From Hymenobacter gummosus (GTDB lineage Bacteria; Bacteroidota; Bacteroidia; Cytophagales; Hymenobacteraceae), in the NCBI RefSeq assembly GCF_003970915.1, contig NZ_RXOF01000001.1, positions 248,001 to 312,000 on the forward strand: a stretch of 64,000 bases of DNA, written 5' to 3'. Shown piece by piece: positions 36,480 to 45,396 of the stretch. Positions within the stretch are counted from its first letter, which is position 1. Each line of letters begins with the position of its first letter. A program made the translations under genes and the position numbers. The notes beneath the pieces are model-generated. The model was not told the DNA's origin. It worked only from the letters and a program-made list of their open reading frames with translations, and made no database searches.

Positions 36480-38079
36480 GTGGCTGTTGCAGAACTGACC
36501 GCTTCCTGACGGGGCTGCGTAGAGCGGAACATGCAAGGTCAGAAGCACTTCGCCAATCAAGAGGTCACGCATTTTCGCCTCTCCGAGCGCGTGCCCCCGC
36601 ACAATTTCTACCGCCGGCTGGCCGAGCTGGTGGATTGGGGCTTTCTCTACGACGCGACTAAAGAGCTCTACAGCCACACGGGGCAGCCCTCGCTCGATCC
36701 GGTGGTCTTCTTCAAGCTCGTGCTGGTGGCGCGCTTGGAAAACCTGGTCAGCGACCGGCGCCTGGTCGAGCACTGCGCCCTGCGGTTGGACATCTTGCTG
36801 TTCCTGGGCCACGAGGTAACCGAAGCGCTGCCCTGGCACTCGACTGTGAGCCGTACGCGCCAACTGTACCCAGCTGCCGTCTTCGAGCGCCTGTTCGACC
36901 ACGTGTTTGCCCAATGCTTTGCGCAGGGCCTGGTCGCCGGCGACACGCAGGCGGTGGATTCGGCGCCAGTCAAAGCCAACGCGTCGCTGCATCGCCTCTG
37001 CCAGAAGCAGCCGATCGAGGCCCTGGTGCCGCGCCTGCGCTTGACCGATGCGGCCACCAGCGAGTCCCCACCGTTGCCGGCGGTGGCTGTCCTGGACACG
37101 CCCGCGCACGTTTTGCGCCGCGTGGCCACACGGCAAGCCCAGCAGCAAACCGGGCACCTGGGCGCCAGCCGTCCAGGGGCGCGTCTGGTCAGCAACAAAA
37201 CCCACTACAGCCCGACGGATCCGGACGCGCGTATCTCCGTCAAGACGGGCAAAGCGCGGGCGCTCAACTACCTCTGCAGCCTGGCGGTCGATACGGCCCA
37301 CGGCGTGATCAGCCATGTGCAGGCCGACTTTGCCGACAGCCGCGACAGCGTCCACCTGCCCCAACTGGTGGCGCAACTGCAGCAGCGGTTACTCGCACAG
37401 GGCCTGCCCCTGCAGGACCTGATTGCCGATACGAACTACTCCAGCGGCGTGAACTACGCCCTGCTCGAGCAACGCGGCATCACGCCCTGGATTCCGGTCT
37501 TCGGGCGCTACAAAGTCGACGTGGAGGGCTTTACCTACGACGCGGTAGCAGACGGCTTTACCTGTCCAGCCGGCAAGAAACTACGCTTTGTCGCCTACGT
37601 GACGAGTCTGGATGGGGGCCTTTCCAAGGGCTACCTGGCCTCGAGCCGGGGCTGCCGGTTGTGCGCCCACAAGCCCACCTGCGCGCCCAAAACTAAGAAA
37701 CGCCGCATCGCGCGCACGGCCTATGACCCGTGGTACCGCCGGGCCCTGCACCGCCAGCACAGCCGGCAAGGGCAACGGATGCGGCGCCGGCGCCAGAGCA
37801 CCGTCGAGCCCGTGTTCGGCAGCCTGCTCCACTACTACGGCCTGCGCCGGGTCAACACACGCAGCCGCGCCAGCGCCCACAAAACCATGCTGCTCGCCGC
37901 TGTGGCCTACAACTTGAAGAAGCTACTGCGCCACCAGCCTGCGCAACGTCTGGCACTGGCCGTGGCACTGCTCAAGACAACGCTGACATCCTCTGGTGCC
38001 CAATCGCTGCAAGGAATACCCAAACACAGCATCTTGTCAGTTGTGTGTTCCTGGTAAGCGAGAGTTCTGCAACAGCCAC
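36480..38079 (+). mobile_element. IS1182-type insertion sequence with CATG target duplication
   Basis: 1,600 bases bounded by perfect 17-base inverted repeats (GTGGCTGTTGCAGAACT at 36480-36496 and its complement at 38063-38079). The palindromic tetranucleotide CATG flanks both ends (36476-36479 and 38080-38083), the signature of IS1182-family insertion. Both ends and the transposase are intact, so the copy looks recent and potentially active. Confidence 0.9.
36531..38057 (+). CDS. IS1182-family transposase
   Basis: 508 residues. The N-terminal DUF772-like domain contains HNFYRRLAELVDWGFLYDATK and SLDPVVFFKLVLVARLENL. The catalytic DDE core has Asp in GDTQAVDSAPVKANAS, Asp in LIADTNYSSGVNYA, and Glu in RRQSTVEPVFGSLLHYYGL. 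A cysteine-containing insertion (CRLCAHKPTCAPK) is typical of the family. The frame runs without damage from just inside the left repeat to just before the right one. Confidence 0.93.
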   Translation: MQGQKHFANQEVTHFRLSERVPPHNFYRRLAELVDWGFLYDATKELYSHTGQPSLDPVVFFKLVLVARLENLVSDRRLVEHCALRLDILLFLGHEVTEALPWHSTVSRTRQLYPAAVFERLFDHVFAQCFAQGLVAGDTQAVDSAPVKANASLHRLCQKQPIEALVPRLRLTDAATSESPPLPAVAVLDTPAHVLRRVATRQAQQQTGHLGASRPGARLVSNKTHYSPTDPDARISVKTGKARALNYLCSLAVDTAHGVISHVQADFADSRDSVHLPQLVAQLQQRLLAQGLPLQDLIADTNYSSGVNYALLEQRGITPWIPVFGRYKVDVEGFTYDAVADGFTCPAGKKLRFVAYVTSLDGGLSKGYLASSRGCRLCAHKPTCAPKTKKRRIARTAYDPWYRRALHRQHSRQGQRMRRRRQSTVEPVFGSLLHYYGLRRVNTRSRASAHKTMLLAAVAYNLKKLLRHQPAQRLALAVALLKTTLTSSGAQSLQGIPKHSILSVVCSW

Positions 38080-38083
38080 CATG

Positions 38084-38513
38084 GTTTATTGAGTCCGTAT
38101 ACTACGGCTATGACTTTGCGAAGGCTGCTACAGATTGATAATGCCACCTGGAACTGAGCTATTTGTTCAGTTATACCGTCGTTTCGGTTAACTGAATACA
38201 CCCGTTGACATACCTAAAGCCGATCATAGGCATAGATTAACATGATGCAACTCGCCGCTGCCGAAGTTGCTCCTGCGGCACTGGTTCATCGCTCGGGGCA
38301 TGCGCGTTGTTCCGGCTAGTTATCACATTGACGCCGCTACCTGTCCAGTGTTAGCGCCCGCAGGTGGCAAATGGCTTCAGACGAATCCAAATGGCCGTTA
38401 GCAAGTGCGTCGTTCAAGCCCAAAGGCGACTCGGGAGGCTTCCTTTTTCCCAACCCTTCTCTAGCAATTGGTGTTGCGGGCGCGTACTTTCGAAGTTCGA
38501 TTTGCCGCGTCCC
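38084..38513. other. Intergenic region with a possible promoter for the PAS kinase
   Basis: 430 bases after the IS1182-type element. No gene or RNA was recognised. TACTTTCG at 38485-38492, one base from TAnnTTTG, lies 21 bases before the ATG at 38514 and supports that start. Confidence 0.4.
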
Positions 38514-41027
38514 ATGCTTGCTTCGCCACCTGCTCTCGCTGACGACTTCTTCGACGCCGTGTTGGCCTTGTCGGCCTCGGCCCTGCTGGTGTACCGCCCC
38601 GTGCGCGACGCAGCCGGGGAACTGGTCGATTTTGCCCTAACGCATTGCAACCCGGCCGCTCGGCAGTTGTTGCACCTTGCCCCGGCCGCGACCCCGCCCT
38701 TCCGGGCCCACGTCGCGGCGTACGCCCCCCACAACGGCTTTGACCAACTCCGCGACGCGTTTGAAGCGGGCCGCGCTTCGGGTTCGCTCGTACTGCGCTA
38801 CCCGGTGGACGGCCGCGCGGCCCTGTTTCAGACCGACGTGCGGCGGGCGGGCGAGGCGCTGGTGGTTGGGCTCACGCCGGCAGACACAGACACGCCTCCC
38901 GTGCCGGCATATTCGTCTCTGGTGACAGGGCCGCTGCGGAGCCCCGCGGAAGAATCCCACTTTCTCTACGAGGTGCTGGCGCACGCCCCGGTGGCCGTGG
39001 CCAGCCTGGAGGGCCCGGACCACGTGTTTACGTACCTGAACCCCGGCTACGCCAAGCTGCTGGCGGGCCGGCCCGTGCTGGGGCTGCCCGTGCGCGAGGC
39101 CTTGCCGGACCTCAACAACCAAGCGTTTCCCGGCCTGCTCGACCAGGTGTACCGCACCGGGGAGCCCTATGTCGGACACGAAATGCTGGTGCAGTACGAC
39201 CGCACCAACACGGGCCGCATCGAGGACACGTACTTCAACTTCCTCTACCAGGCCACGCGCGACCCGGCCGGCCGCATCACCGGCGTCATCCTCTTCGCCT
39301 ACGACGTGACCGACACGGTCACCACGCGCCTGCAGGTGCAACGCCTCAACGGCGCGCTGCAGCGGACCAACCAGGAACTGGAAGCGCGCGTGCAGGCCCG
39401 TACGCAACAGGTGTGGCAGCAAACCCAGCGGCTGGAGCGGCTGGTACAGGAAGCTCCCGCCGCCATTGCCCTGCTGCAGGGGCCAGAACTGACGTTCGAG
39501 CTGCTCAACGCCCGCTACCAGGCCCTGTTTCCCGACCGAGAGTTGCTGGGCCGGCCCGTGCTTGAGGCCCTGCCGGAGCTGCGCGCGACGCCCTTGGCCG
39601 ACGTGTTGCTCGGCGTGTACCGCACGGGCCAGACCTACCTGGGCACGGAGGCGCCCATCCCCTTTGCCGGCGCCGACGGGCAGGTGCAGACCCGCTACTT
39701 CGATTTCATTTACCAGCCCCGTTTCGACGCCGACGGGGGCATCGACGGGTTGGTGCTCTTCGGCTTCGAGGTGAGTGAGCGGGTGCAGCGCCGCCTCCAA
39801 ACCGAAGCCCTGCAGGCCGAGCTGCTGGCCGCGGCCGAGCGCCGGGTGCAGGAGCGGCAGGACCTGATACACCTGTTTGAGCAGGCCCCGGCCGCCGTGT
39901 GCCTGCTGCGCGAACTGGACCACCGGATCGACTACTTCAACGCGACCTTTGCCCGGCTGTTTCCAGGCGAGAGCCTGCGCGGCCGCCTCGTCGGTGAAGC
40001 CTACCCCGATGCCTTCGGCGCCGACGTCCTCGACCGGCTTGACCGGGTGTACCAGACGGGCAACACCTACACCGGCGTGGAGGTGCCCTTGCCTGCGGCC
40101 CCGCACCCCGACCGTCCCGGCCTGGCTCGTTACTTCAACTACACCTACCAGGCCTACCGCGAGCAAGGCCGCATCGTGGGCGTGGCCGTGTTCCTCTACG
40201 ACGTCACCGAGCAGGTGCTGAGCCGCCAGCAGGTGCAGGAGCTGCACGAAGAACTAGCGGCCGTCAACGAAGAACTAGCCGCCACCAACGAGGAACTGCT
40301 GGTCAGCAACGAGGAGCTGCTGAACAGCAACACCCGGCTGAGCCGCACCAACGCCGACCTGGACACGTTCGTCTACACCGCCTCGCACGATTTGAAAGCG
40401 CCCATCACCAACATCGAAGGGCTGCTGCAGGTGCTGCGAGAGGAAGCGACAGCGGGGAGTTGGAGCGACACCGCGGGCCATGTGCTGACGCTGATGCAAG
40501 ACGCGGTCGAGCGGTTCCGCACCACTTTGGGCCAGCTGAGCGAAATCAGCCGCTTGCAGGCCGACGCCGAAGCCGCCGCCCCGGTGGACGTAGCCGCCGT
40601 CGTGGCCGGGGTGGAGCTGGACCTGGCCCCGCTGCAAGCTGTGGCGCGGGCCGAGGTGCAGGTGGACGTGGCCGCATGCCCGACCCTGCGGGTGCCGGCC
40701 AAGACGTTGCGCTCGGTCGTGTACAACCTGCTCAGCAACGCGCTCAAGTACCGCTCTGCCGAACGCGTACTCGTGGTGCAGATTCGCTGCTGGTGCGAGG
40801 CGGGGCAGGCGTGGCTGGCGGTCAGCGACAACGGCCTGGGCATCGACCTGACCCGCCAGACGGAGCTGTTCGGCCTGTTCCGGCGCTACCACACCCACGT
40901 CGAGGGCTCGGGCGTCGGCTTGTACATGGTCCGGCGCATGGTCGAGCACGCCGGCGGGCGCATCGACGTGCGCAGCCAGCTCGGCGAGGGCAGCACCTTT
41001 ACCGTGCGCTTTCCCTTGGCCGGATAG
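38514..41027 (+). CDS. Multi-PAS sensor histidine kinase
   Basis: 837 residues from the ATG at 38514; the frame is open for 50 codons upstream, but that part is unlike protein. No membrane segments are present, so it is cytoplasmic. At least three related PAS domains follow a divergent first one, each ending in a motif like YFNFLYQATRDPAGRITGV or RYFDFIYQPRF. Coiled coils link them. The dimerisation domain has the phospho-histidine at about 625 in VYTASHDLKAPI. The HATPase domain has NLLSNALKYRS, VSDNGLGIDL and GSGVGLYMVRRMV. A decayed receiver gene downstream may have been its partner. Confidence 0.93.
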   Translation: MLASPPALADDFFDAVLALSASALLVYRPVRDAAGELVDFALTHCNPAARQLLHLAPAATPPFRAHVAAYAPHNGFDQLRDAFEAGRASGSLVLRYPVDGRAALFQTDVRRAGEALVVGLTPADTDTPPVPAYSSLVTGPLRSPAEESHFLYEVLAHAPVAVASLEGPDHVFTYLNPGYAKLLAGRPVLGLPVREALPDLNNQAFPGLLDQVYRTGEPYVGHEMLVQYDRTNTGRIEDTYFNFLYQATRDPAGRITGVILFAYDVTDTVTTRLQVQRLNGALQRTNQELEARVQARTQQVWQQTQRLERLVQEAPAAIALLQGPELTFELLNARYQALFPDRELLGRPVLEALPELRATPLADVLLGVYRTGQTYLGTEAPIPFAGADGQVQTRYFDFIYQPRFDADGGIDGLVLFGFEVSERVQRRLQTEALQAELLAAAERRVQERQDLIHLFEQAPAAVCLLRELDHRIDYFNATFARLFPGESLRGRLVGEAYPDAFGADVLDRLDRVYQTGNTYTGVEVPLPAAPHPDRPGLARYFNYTYQAYREQGRIVGVAVFLYDVTEQVLSRQQVQELHEELAAVNEELAATNEELLVSNEELLNSNTRLSRTNADLDTFVYTASHDLKAPITNIEGLLQVLREEATAGSWSDTAGHVLTLMQDAVERFRTTLGQLSEISRLQADAEAAAPVDVAAVVAGVELDLAPLQAVARAEVQVDVAACPTLRVPAKTLRSVVYNLLSNALKYRSAERVLVVQIRCWCEAGQAWLAVSDNGLGIDLTRQTELFGLFRRYHTHVEGSGVGLYMVRRMVEHAGGRIDVRSQLGEGSTFTVRFPLAG

Positions 41028-41152
41028 GGGGGGCGTGGCCGTTTCAGCGGGCACCGGTTGCCAGGGCGCCTCTCGGGCAACCCGTCTCCCACCGGGAACC
41101 CGCAGGCGGGGCCACGGCATTTGCGCGTGTGGTTTTGCCTCTCGGTTGGTTG

Positions 41153-41422
41153 ATGAGTCCCCATTCGTCCACGTTGACGCCGGAAGGCCTGCAGCAGGCC
41201 GGCTTTATCCGGCAACCCGAGCTACCCAGCGGCACCCGTTACGCCCAGGGCGACCTGTACATGCGCCTGCATTTGTAGGGTACGGGGCGCGTGTTCCTGG
41301 CCTATCACACGGACCAGGTGGAAATTTCGTCCGGCAGCATCTACGAGCCGCAGGTGCACTACACGGGGCCCGTCCTGGACTTGGCCCAGCTGCTGCGGTT
41401 CATCGAGGGGTACGTGCTGTGA
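41153..41422 (+). pseudogene. Small gene of unknown function with an in-frame stop
   Basis: The frame reads STLTPEGLQQAGFIRQPELP and on to DLYMRLHL, then a TAG at 41276-41278. It continues with GTGRVFLAYHTDQVEI and GPVLDLAQLLRFIEGYVL to a TGA at 41422. The coherent protein of about 89 residues on both sides of the TAG suggests a recently broken gene. A Gln codon (CAG) changed to TAG would explain it. No family was recognised. Confidence 0.6.
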
Positions 41423-41482
41423 GCCGGTTGCCCTGAAGCGGATCCACGCCCGTCGTCCGTTTCCCCGTTGCCACTGCCCGGT

Positions 41483-41890
41483 ATGCTTCGCATTTCGGCC
41501 GTCGTCCTGCTGGAACACGATGCGGTATCCTGCTTTCTGCTGCCACGCGTGCTGGCGCGCGTGGCGTGGGTAGCGCACGTCTACGTGGCCCACACCACGC
41601 CCGTCGCCCTGGCCCGCTTGCGTCACCTGCACGACTAGCCGGTCTCACCTGGTCGGGTGCTGATCTTGCTCAACCCCTACAACCAGCCCGGTGTCGGCCG
41701 GGCATTCCTGGACGAGCGCACCCGCTTGGGGCGCGTACCGCAGGCCGTGGTCATGGGCCTCGTTTTTCCGACCCGCCTCGACTCCGGCGGCGGCCTGCCG
41801 CTGCCGTGCCTGGCTGCGTGCTTGGAAAAGCCCGTCCAGGAAGAGGCCCTACGGGCGGCGTTGCCGTTGTTCTTCCGGGCACGCAGCCGT
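41483..41890 (+). pseudogene. Decayed CheY-like receiver protein
   Basis: Reading from the ATG at 41483 gives SAVVLLEHDAVSCFLLPRVL, a TAG at 41636-41638, then RVLILLNPYNQPGVGRAFL and CLEKPVQEEALRAALPLFF. This follows the layout of single-domain receivers: a start strand, the phospho-acceptor strand LLDxNMP, and the lysine-proline motif KP. The acceptor Asp is replaced by Asn (LLNPYN), and the first acidic pair is reduced to EHD. With the stop codon it cannot work as a receiver. The exact 3' end is unclear. Confidence 0.6.
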
Positions 41891-41922
41891 AACCGCTCCA
41901 CTTGGCTGCCACCTGCCGCTCC

Positions 41923-41982
41923 GCGCATAACGCCGTACAGCCGCGCCCGGCAAAGCGGACGCGGCCGTACGGCGTTATGTGC
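41923..41982. other. Long intergenic hairpin
   Basis: CGCATAACGCCGTAC and its complement form a 16-base stem with one mismatch (41923-41938 with 41967-41982). A second stem (GCCGCG with CGCGGC) lies inside the loop. There is no T-tract. It sits between convergent genes and may stop transcription from both sides or be a remnant of a REP-like element. Confidence 0.6.
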
Positions 41983-41993
41983 GGGGCTGCCCG

Positions 41994-42194
41994 TTACGGC
42001 GCCGGGCGTTTGCGCAGGCGCGCAAGGCCGTAGGCGCCGGCCGCAGCCAGCAGCAGTGAGGCGCCGCCGTCGAGGGGCACGGCGGTGGGGTCCTGGGCGC
42101 CGGGGGTGGGTCCACCGGAGCCGGGGTCACCTTGCGCCCAGGCCGGGCCGGCGCTCAGCACCAACAGGAAGACGAGCGGAAAAAGCAGTTTCAT
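41994..42194 (-). CDS. Small secreted protein with a PID-CTERM-like sorting tail
   Basis: 66 residues from the ATG at 42194. A signal peptide (MKLLFPLVFLLVLSAGPAWAQ) is followed by a short proline/glycine linker. The tail VPLDGGASLLLAAAGAYGLARLRKR has the three parts of a PID-CTERM signal: a P-x-D motif, a hydrophobic helix and a basic end. In Bacteroidota such tails are thought to be recognised by exosortase-like enzymes. Almost the whole mature protein is the sorting signal. No exosortase gene is in the window. Confidence 0.7.
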   Translation of the reverse strand: MKLLFPLVFLLVLSAGPAWAQGDPGSGGPTPGAQDPTAVPLDGGASLLLAAAGAYGLARLRKRPAP

Positions 42195-42274
42195 CAGGGA
42201 GAGAAAAGGCGTACAATGGAGGTGTACCAAGCCGCCCGCCCCCACGTGGGGGCGGGCGGCCGGTGACGAACCGC

Positions 42275-44185
42275 TTACTGGCGCACCAGGCGCTTGTTGA
42301 TGGTCCCGGCGGGCGTGGTCAGGCGCACCTGGTACACGCCGACGGGTAGGCTGCGCACGTCCAGCTGCGTCTCGGCGGCGGGCAGCGGGCGCTGCAGCAC
42401 CACCTGGCCCACGCTGTTGAGCACCTGCATCGTGGCCGGGCCCCAGGCGGCCGGCCGTAGCAGGGCTACGTGGCTGCTGGTCGGGTTCGGGTACAGGCTC
42501 ACCTGCTGGGCTAGCATGCCCGACGTGGTGGCCGTCACGCGGCTGCCCAGCTCCAGCCGGAAGCGGCCGGGGGCGGTGCCGGCCGCCAGCGTGGCGGCGT
42601 AGGCCGCGCCGTTGGTCAGCAGGGTGCGGGTGCCGGTGGTCAGGTCCACCAGGGTGGCGTCCAGGCCGGCGGGCAGGTTGGCCACGGTCGCGGCCGTGAA
42701 GGTGTAGCTGCCGGCCTGCGGCACGCGCACGGCCAGCGGCAGCACCTGCCCGTTGGTGAAGGCCGCCCGCCCGTCGATGGCCAGCTCCTGGCCCGTGGCC
42801 GCTACGGCCGCCAGGTTCAGGCCGTGGGGATTGGCCAGTTTCAAAGCGTCGAAGTCGGCGTCGGCCGCGTCGGTGGCGCCGGCTTGGGCGTACACGATCA
42901 GCTCATCGGCCACGCCCTGGCCGGTCAGTTGCAACTGCAGCTGCGGGCGCTGGTCGCGGCGCACGGGGGCTTGCTGGGCGTAGCTGGTCACGCGGTTGGC
43001 ATTGTTGAGCAAGAGGGAGCCGCTGGTCTGGCCGCTGCTCACCCGCACGAAGAAGGCCTGGCTGCTGCCGATAAGTGTGTTGCCGAAGCCGTTGACGTAG
43101 CTGCGGTACTGGCCCGCGTACTGGCTCGTGCTTTCGTACACGTAGAAGGCCGCGTCCATGTTGGTGCGCTGGCTGGCCGTAATGGTGCTCAAATCCAGCG
43201 GCGAAGCGTAGGGGTTGCCGATGAAGTTCCAGCCCGCGTCGGCGGCCGTGGCGCCGCTGTTACGGGCCAGTGGGATGGTGCCGGGCGTCTGGGCCAGCTG
43301 GCCGGTGAAGCTCAGCGTGCTGCCACCGGGCAGCTGCACGGTGTAGCCCTGGAAGGCCAGCTGGGCCGCGTCCGTCAGGCTGGCGGGGGAGAGCCAGCCC
43401 TTGTCGAAGGCCGACAGCGTAGTGGCCGGCGAGGAAGCCAAGCGGGCCTGGTCGTAGCGGTAGATGGTGGGGAAGGGCGTGGTCAGGTTGGGCGTGGCCG
43501 AGGTGTTGTAGGCCGGGTTGACCACCAGCGCCTGCCCGCCCGAGCCGAAGCTGGCCACGGTCTGGCTCTGGGCCGGAGCGGCCAGGTGGCGGTAGCCCAG
43601 GCCGGCGTTCAGCGTGGGGTCGATGTAGCGCTGCACCGTCACGTTGCCCGATACCTGCCCGGTGCCGGTGTTGGCCAGCAGGGCCGTGCCGGTGGCGTCG
43701 CTGAGCAAGGTCAGCGCTTGGCCGTTGGTCGTCAGGTTGCCGGTGCCGGCCATGGTCAGCACTTGGCGCACGTTCAACGCCTGCGTGAGCGTGGCCGTCC
43801 CGCTGGGTTTACCTAAGGTCAGGTTGGGCACGGTGCCGGCGTTCAGGCTCAGGTTCTGGGCGCCGGTGCCGCTCAGCCGCAGCGTGCCGGTGCTACCGCC
43901 GATGCTGCCTTGCAGGTCCACGTTACCGGCCACGTCGAGGATACCGGTGCTCAGGTCAGTGGTGGTGGAGCTGGCCGCCGTCAGGTTGCCGGTAATGGTG
44001 GCCGTGCCGCTGGTGCGCAGCGTGGCCGTGCCCGTCTGCTGCGCCGAGCCGATGACGTGCAGCAGCCCACCGTTGCTGACGAACAGCGTACCGCTGCTGT
44101 GGCTCAGCACCTGAGCGGAGGTGGCCAGCGGTGCCGTCGCCAGCAGGATAAGCAGCCAGGGCCCCGGAGTAGAAATCAGTCGCAT
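42275..44185 (-). CDS. Type IX-secreted surface protein
   Basis: 636 residues from the ATG at 44185. A signal peptide (about 1-25) leads into a threonine/glycine-rich beta-helix-like region of about 150 residues with repeating TGxxTxxG patterns (GTATITGNLTAASSTTT). A central domain follows with YRHLAAPAQSQTV and AGWNFIGNPYASPLDLS, a pattern common in Bacteroidota secreted proteins. The C-terminus is a type IX sorting domain: QVSLYPNPTSSHVAL, MQVLNSVGQVVLQRPL, LPVGVYQVRLTTPAG and a final basic NKRLVRQ. The role is probably adhesion or matrix, but no substrate can be named. Confidence 0.88.
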   Translation of the reverse strand: MRLISTPGPWLLILLATAPLATSAQVLSHSSGTLFVSNGGLLHVIGSAQQTGTATLRTSGTATITGNLTAASSTTTDLSTGILDVAGNVDLQGSIGGSTGTLRLSGTGAQNLSLNAGTVPNLTLGKPSGTATLTQALNVRQVLTMAGTGNLTTNGQALTLLSDATGTALLANTGTGQVSGNVTVQRYIDPTLNAGLGYRHLAAPAQSQTVASFGSGGQALVVNPAYNTSATPNLTTPFPTIYRYDQARLASSPATTLSAFDKGWLSPASLTDAAQLAFQGYTVQLPGGSTLSFTGQLAQTPGTIPLARNSGATAADAGWNFIGNPYASPLDLSTITASQRTNMDAAFYVYESTSQYAGQYRSYVNGFGNTLIGSSQAFFVRVSSGQTSGSLLLNNANRVTSYAQQAPVRRDQRPQLQLQLTGQGVADELIVYAQAGATDAADADFDALKLANPHGLNLAAVAATGQELAIDGRAAFTNGQVLPLAVRVPQAGSYTFTAATVANLPAGLDATLVDLTTGTRTLLTNGAAYAATLAAGTAPGRFRLELGSRVTATTSGMLAQQVSLYPNPTSSHVALLRPAAWGPATMQVLNSVGQVVLQRPLPAAETQLDVRSLPVGVYQVRLTTPAGTINKRLVRQ

Positions 44186-44218
44186 AAAAGCCAGGAAATG
44201 GGGTGATGACAAGGCGGG

Positions 44219-45361
44219 TTAATTCAGCTTGAGCACGGCGAGGTAACTGGCCGCCACGGTGGAAATGGGCTGGGTTGCCAACGAGGAGGTGCTGCTCACG
44301 CCCCGGATTTTGAAACTGTCGCCCGCGTTCAGGTACACCACCCGGCTCAGCTCGCCCCGGCCCTTGGTGCCCGTCGGCGTGCTGGGGTTGAGGGAGGTCC
44401 AGAGGCCGTAGTACACGCTGCCAGCCGTGCTGCCGTAGCCCGCGTTATTTACCTCCACTACCAGGTTGGCCGAGGGCGTCTGAGTAGGCGTGGCCGCGTC
44501 GGCAGTCAGCACGTTGGCCTGAATCAGGTACAGCCCGGCCCCGCCCGTGCCTACGGTGTAGGTAGTGCCGTCCCAGGTGCCCAGCGTGGGGGTGGTCAGC
44601 ACGTTGTTGAAGGCAATGGTCGGCGCGGTGGTGGACGTGGCCACGGGCAGGGTTTCGCCGGTGCCGCCCACCTTGTTGGCCCGCAGCTGGGTGCTGATGT
44701 TGCTGCCGCTGGCCGAAGCCGTGCGCCACGCCGTGTTGTAGTCGGTGGCGTCCACCTTGGTCAGCACCTGGCCGGCGGTGCCGCCGGCGGGTACGCCTAG
44801 GCCCGCGTCGCCCTGCGGGCCGGTGGTGCCGGTGGCCCCGGTGGCCCCGGTGTCGCCCGCGTCGCCCTGCGGGCCGGTGGCCCCGGTAGCGCCGTTGCAC
44901 ACGTAACGGGTGCCGCTGATTTCGGCCGCGTCAAGGGTCCCATTGCCGTTGGCGTCCTGACCGGTATCGAAGCGGGTGCCGCCGGTGGGGCAGGTGGCGC
45001 CGGGCGCTTCGGGGGCGGTGCGCACCAATGCGTTCAGCCCGTTGGCGCCCGCGCTGCCCGTGCCGCCGCTTAGGGCAGTCCAGGCGGCGCCGTCGTAGAA
45101 ATAAAAGCCGGCCGTACCGTCGGTCTGGTACAGCAGCAGGCCGGTGGCGGGGCTGGCAATGGCCGTGCGCTGGGCCAGCGTCAGGCGCGGGGTGAGCAGG
45201 CCCTGGGTGGTGCTGCTCACGTCGAGGATGGCCGAGGCGTGGGGCGTAGCCGTGCCGATGCCCACCCGGTCTTGCGCGTGGCCGGCAGCCACCGCGCCCA
45301 GCAGCAGGGCGGGCAGCAGCCCGCGGCGCAGCAGCGCGGCGCCAAAATTCGTAGCGTTCAT
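44219..45361 (-). CDS. Secreted collagen-like/C1q-like protein, paralog 1
   Basis: 380 residues from the ATG at 45361. It has a signal peptide, then a conserved start VGIGTATPHASAILDVSS and GLLTPRLTLAQR (a pattern found in phage-tail-like and Bacteroidota surface proteins). A small calcium-loop-like domain with DANGNGTLDAAEISGTRYVC follows, then a short collagen-like stretch of GxY triplets (GATGATGPQGDAGDTG). The C-terminal domain is a C1q/TNF-like jelly roll (IAFNNVLTTPTLGTWDG, YLIQANVL, VVYLNAGDSFKIRG). The two genes upstream encode close paralogs in the same orientation. Confidence 0.82.
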   Translation of the reverse strand: MNATNFGAALLRRGLLPALLLGAVAAGHAQDRVGIGTATPHASAILDVSSTTQGLLTPRLTLAQRTAIASPATGLLLYQTDGTAGFYFYDGAAWTALSGGTGSAGANGLNALVRTAPEAPGATCPTGGTRFDTGQDANGNGTLDAAEISGTRYVCNGATGATGPQGDAGDTGATGATGTTGPQGDAGLGVPAGGTAGQVLTKVDATDYNTAWRTASASGSNISTQLRANKVGGTGETLPVATSTTAPTIAFNNVLTTPTLGTWDGTTYTVGTGGAGLYLIQANVLTADAATPTQTPSANLVVEVNNAGYGSTAGSVYYGLWTSLNPSTPTGTKGRGELSRVVYLNAGDSFKIRGVSSTSSLATQPISTVAASYLAVLKLN

Positions 45362-45396
45362 ATCAGAGAGAAAATGCAAGAGGTGAAGCGGCGCCG

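Noticed and set aside
41923-41982. tRNA or riboswitch in the long hairpin after the receiver remnant
   Set aside because: It is a simple nested stem without a cloverleaf or a conserved ligand core.
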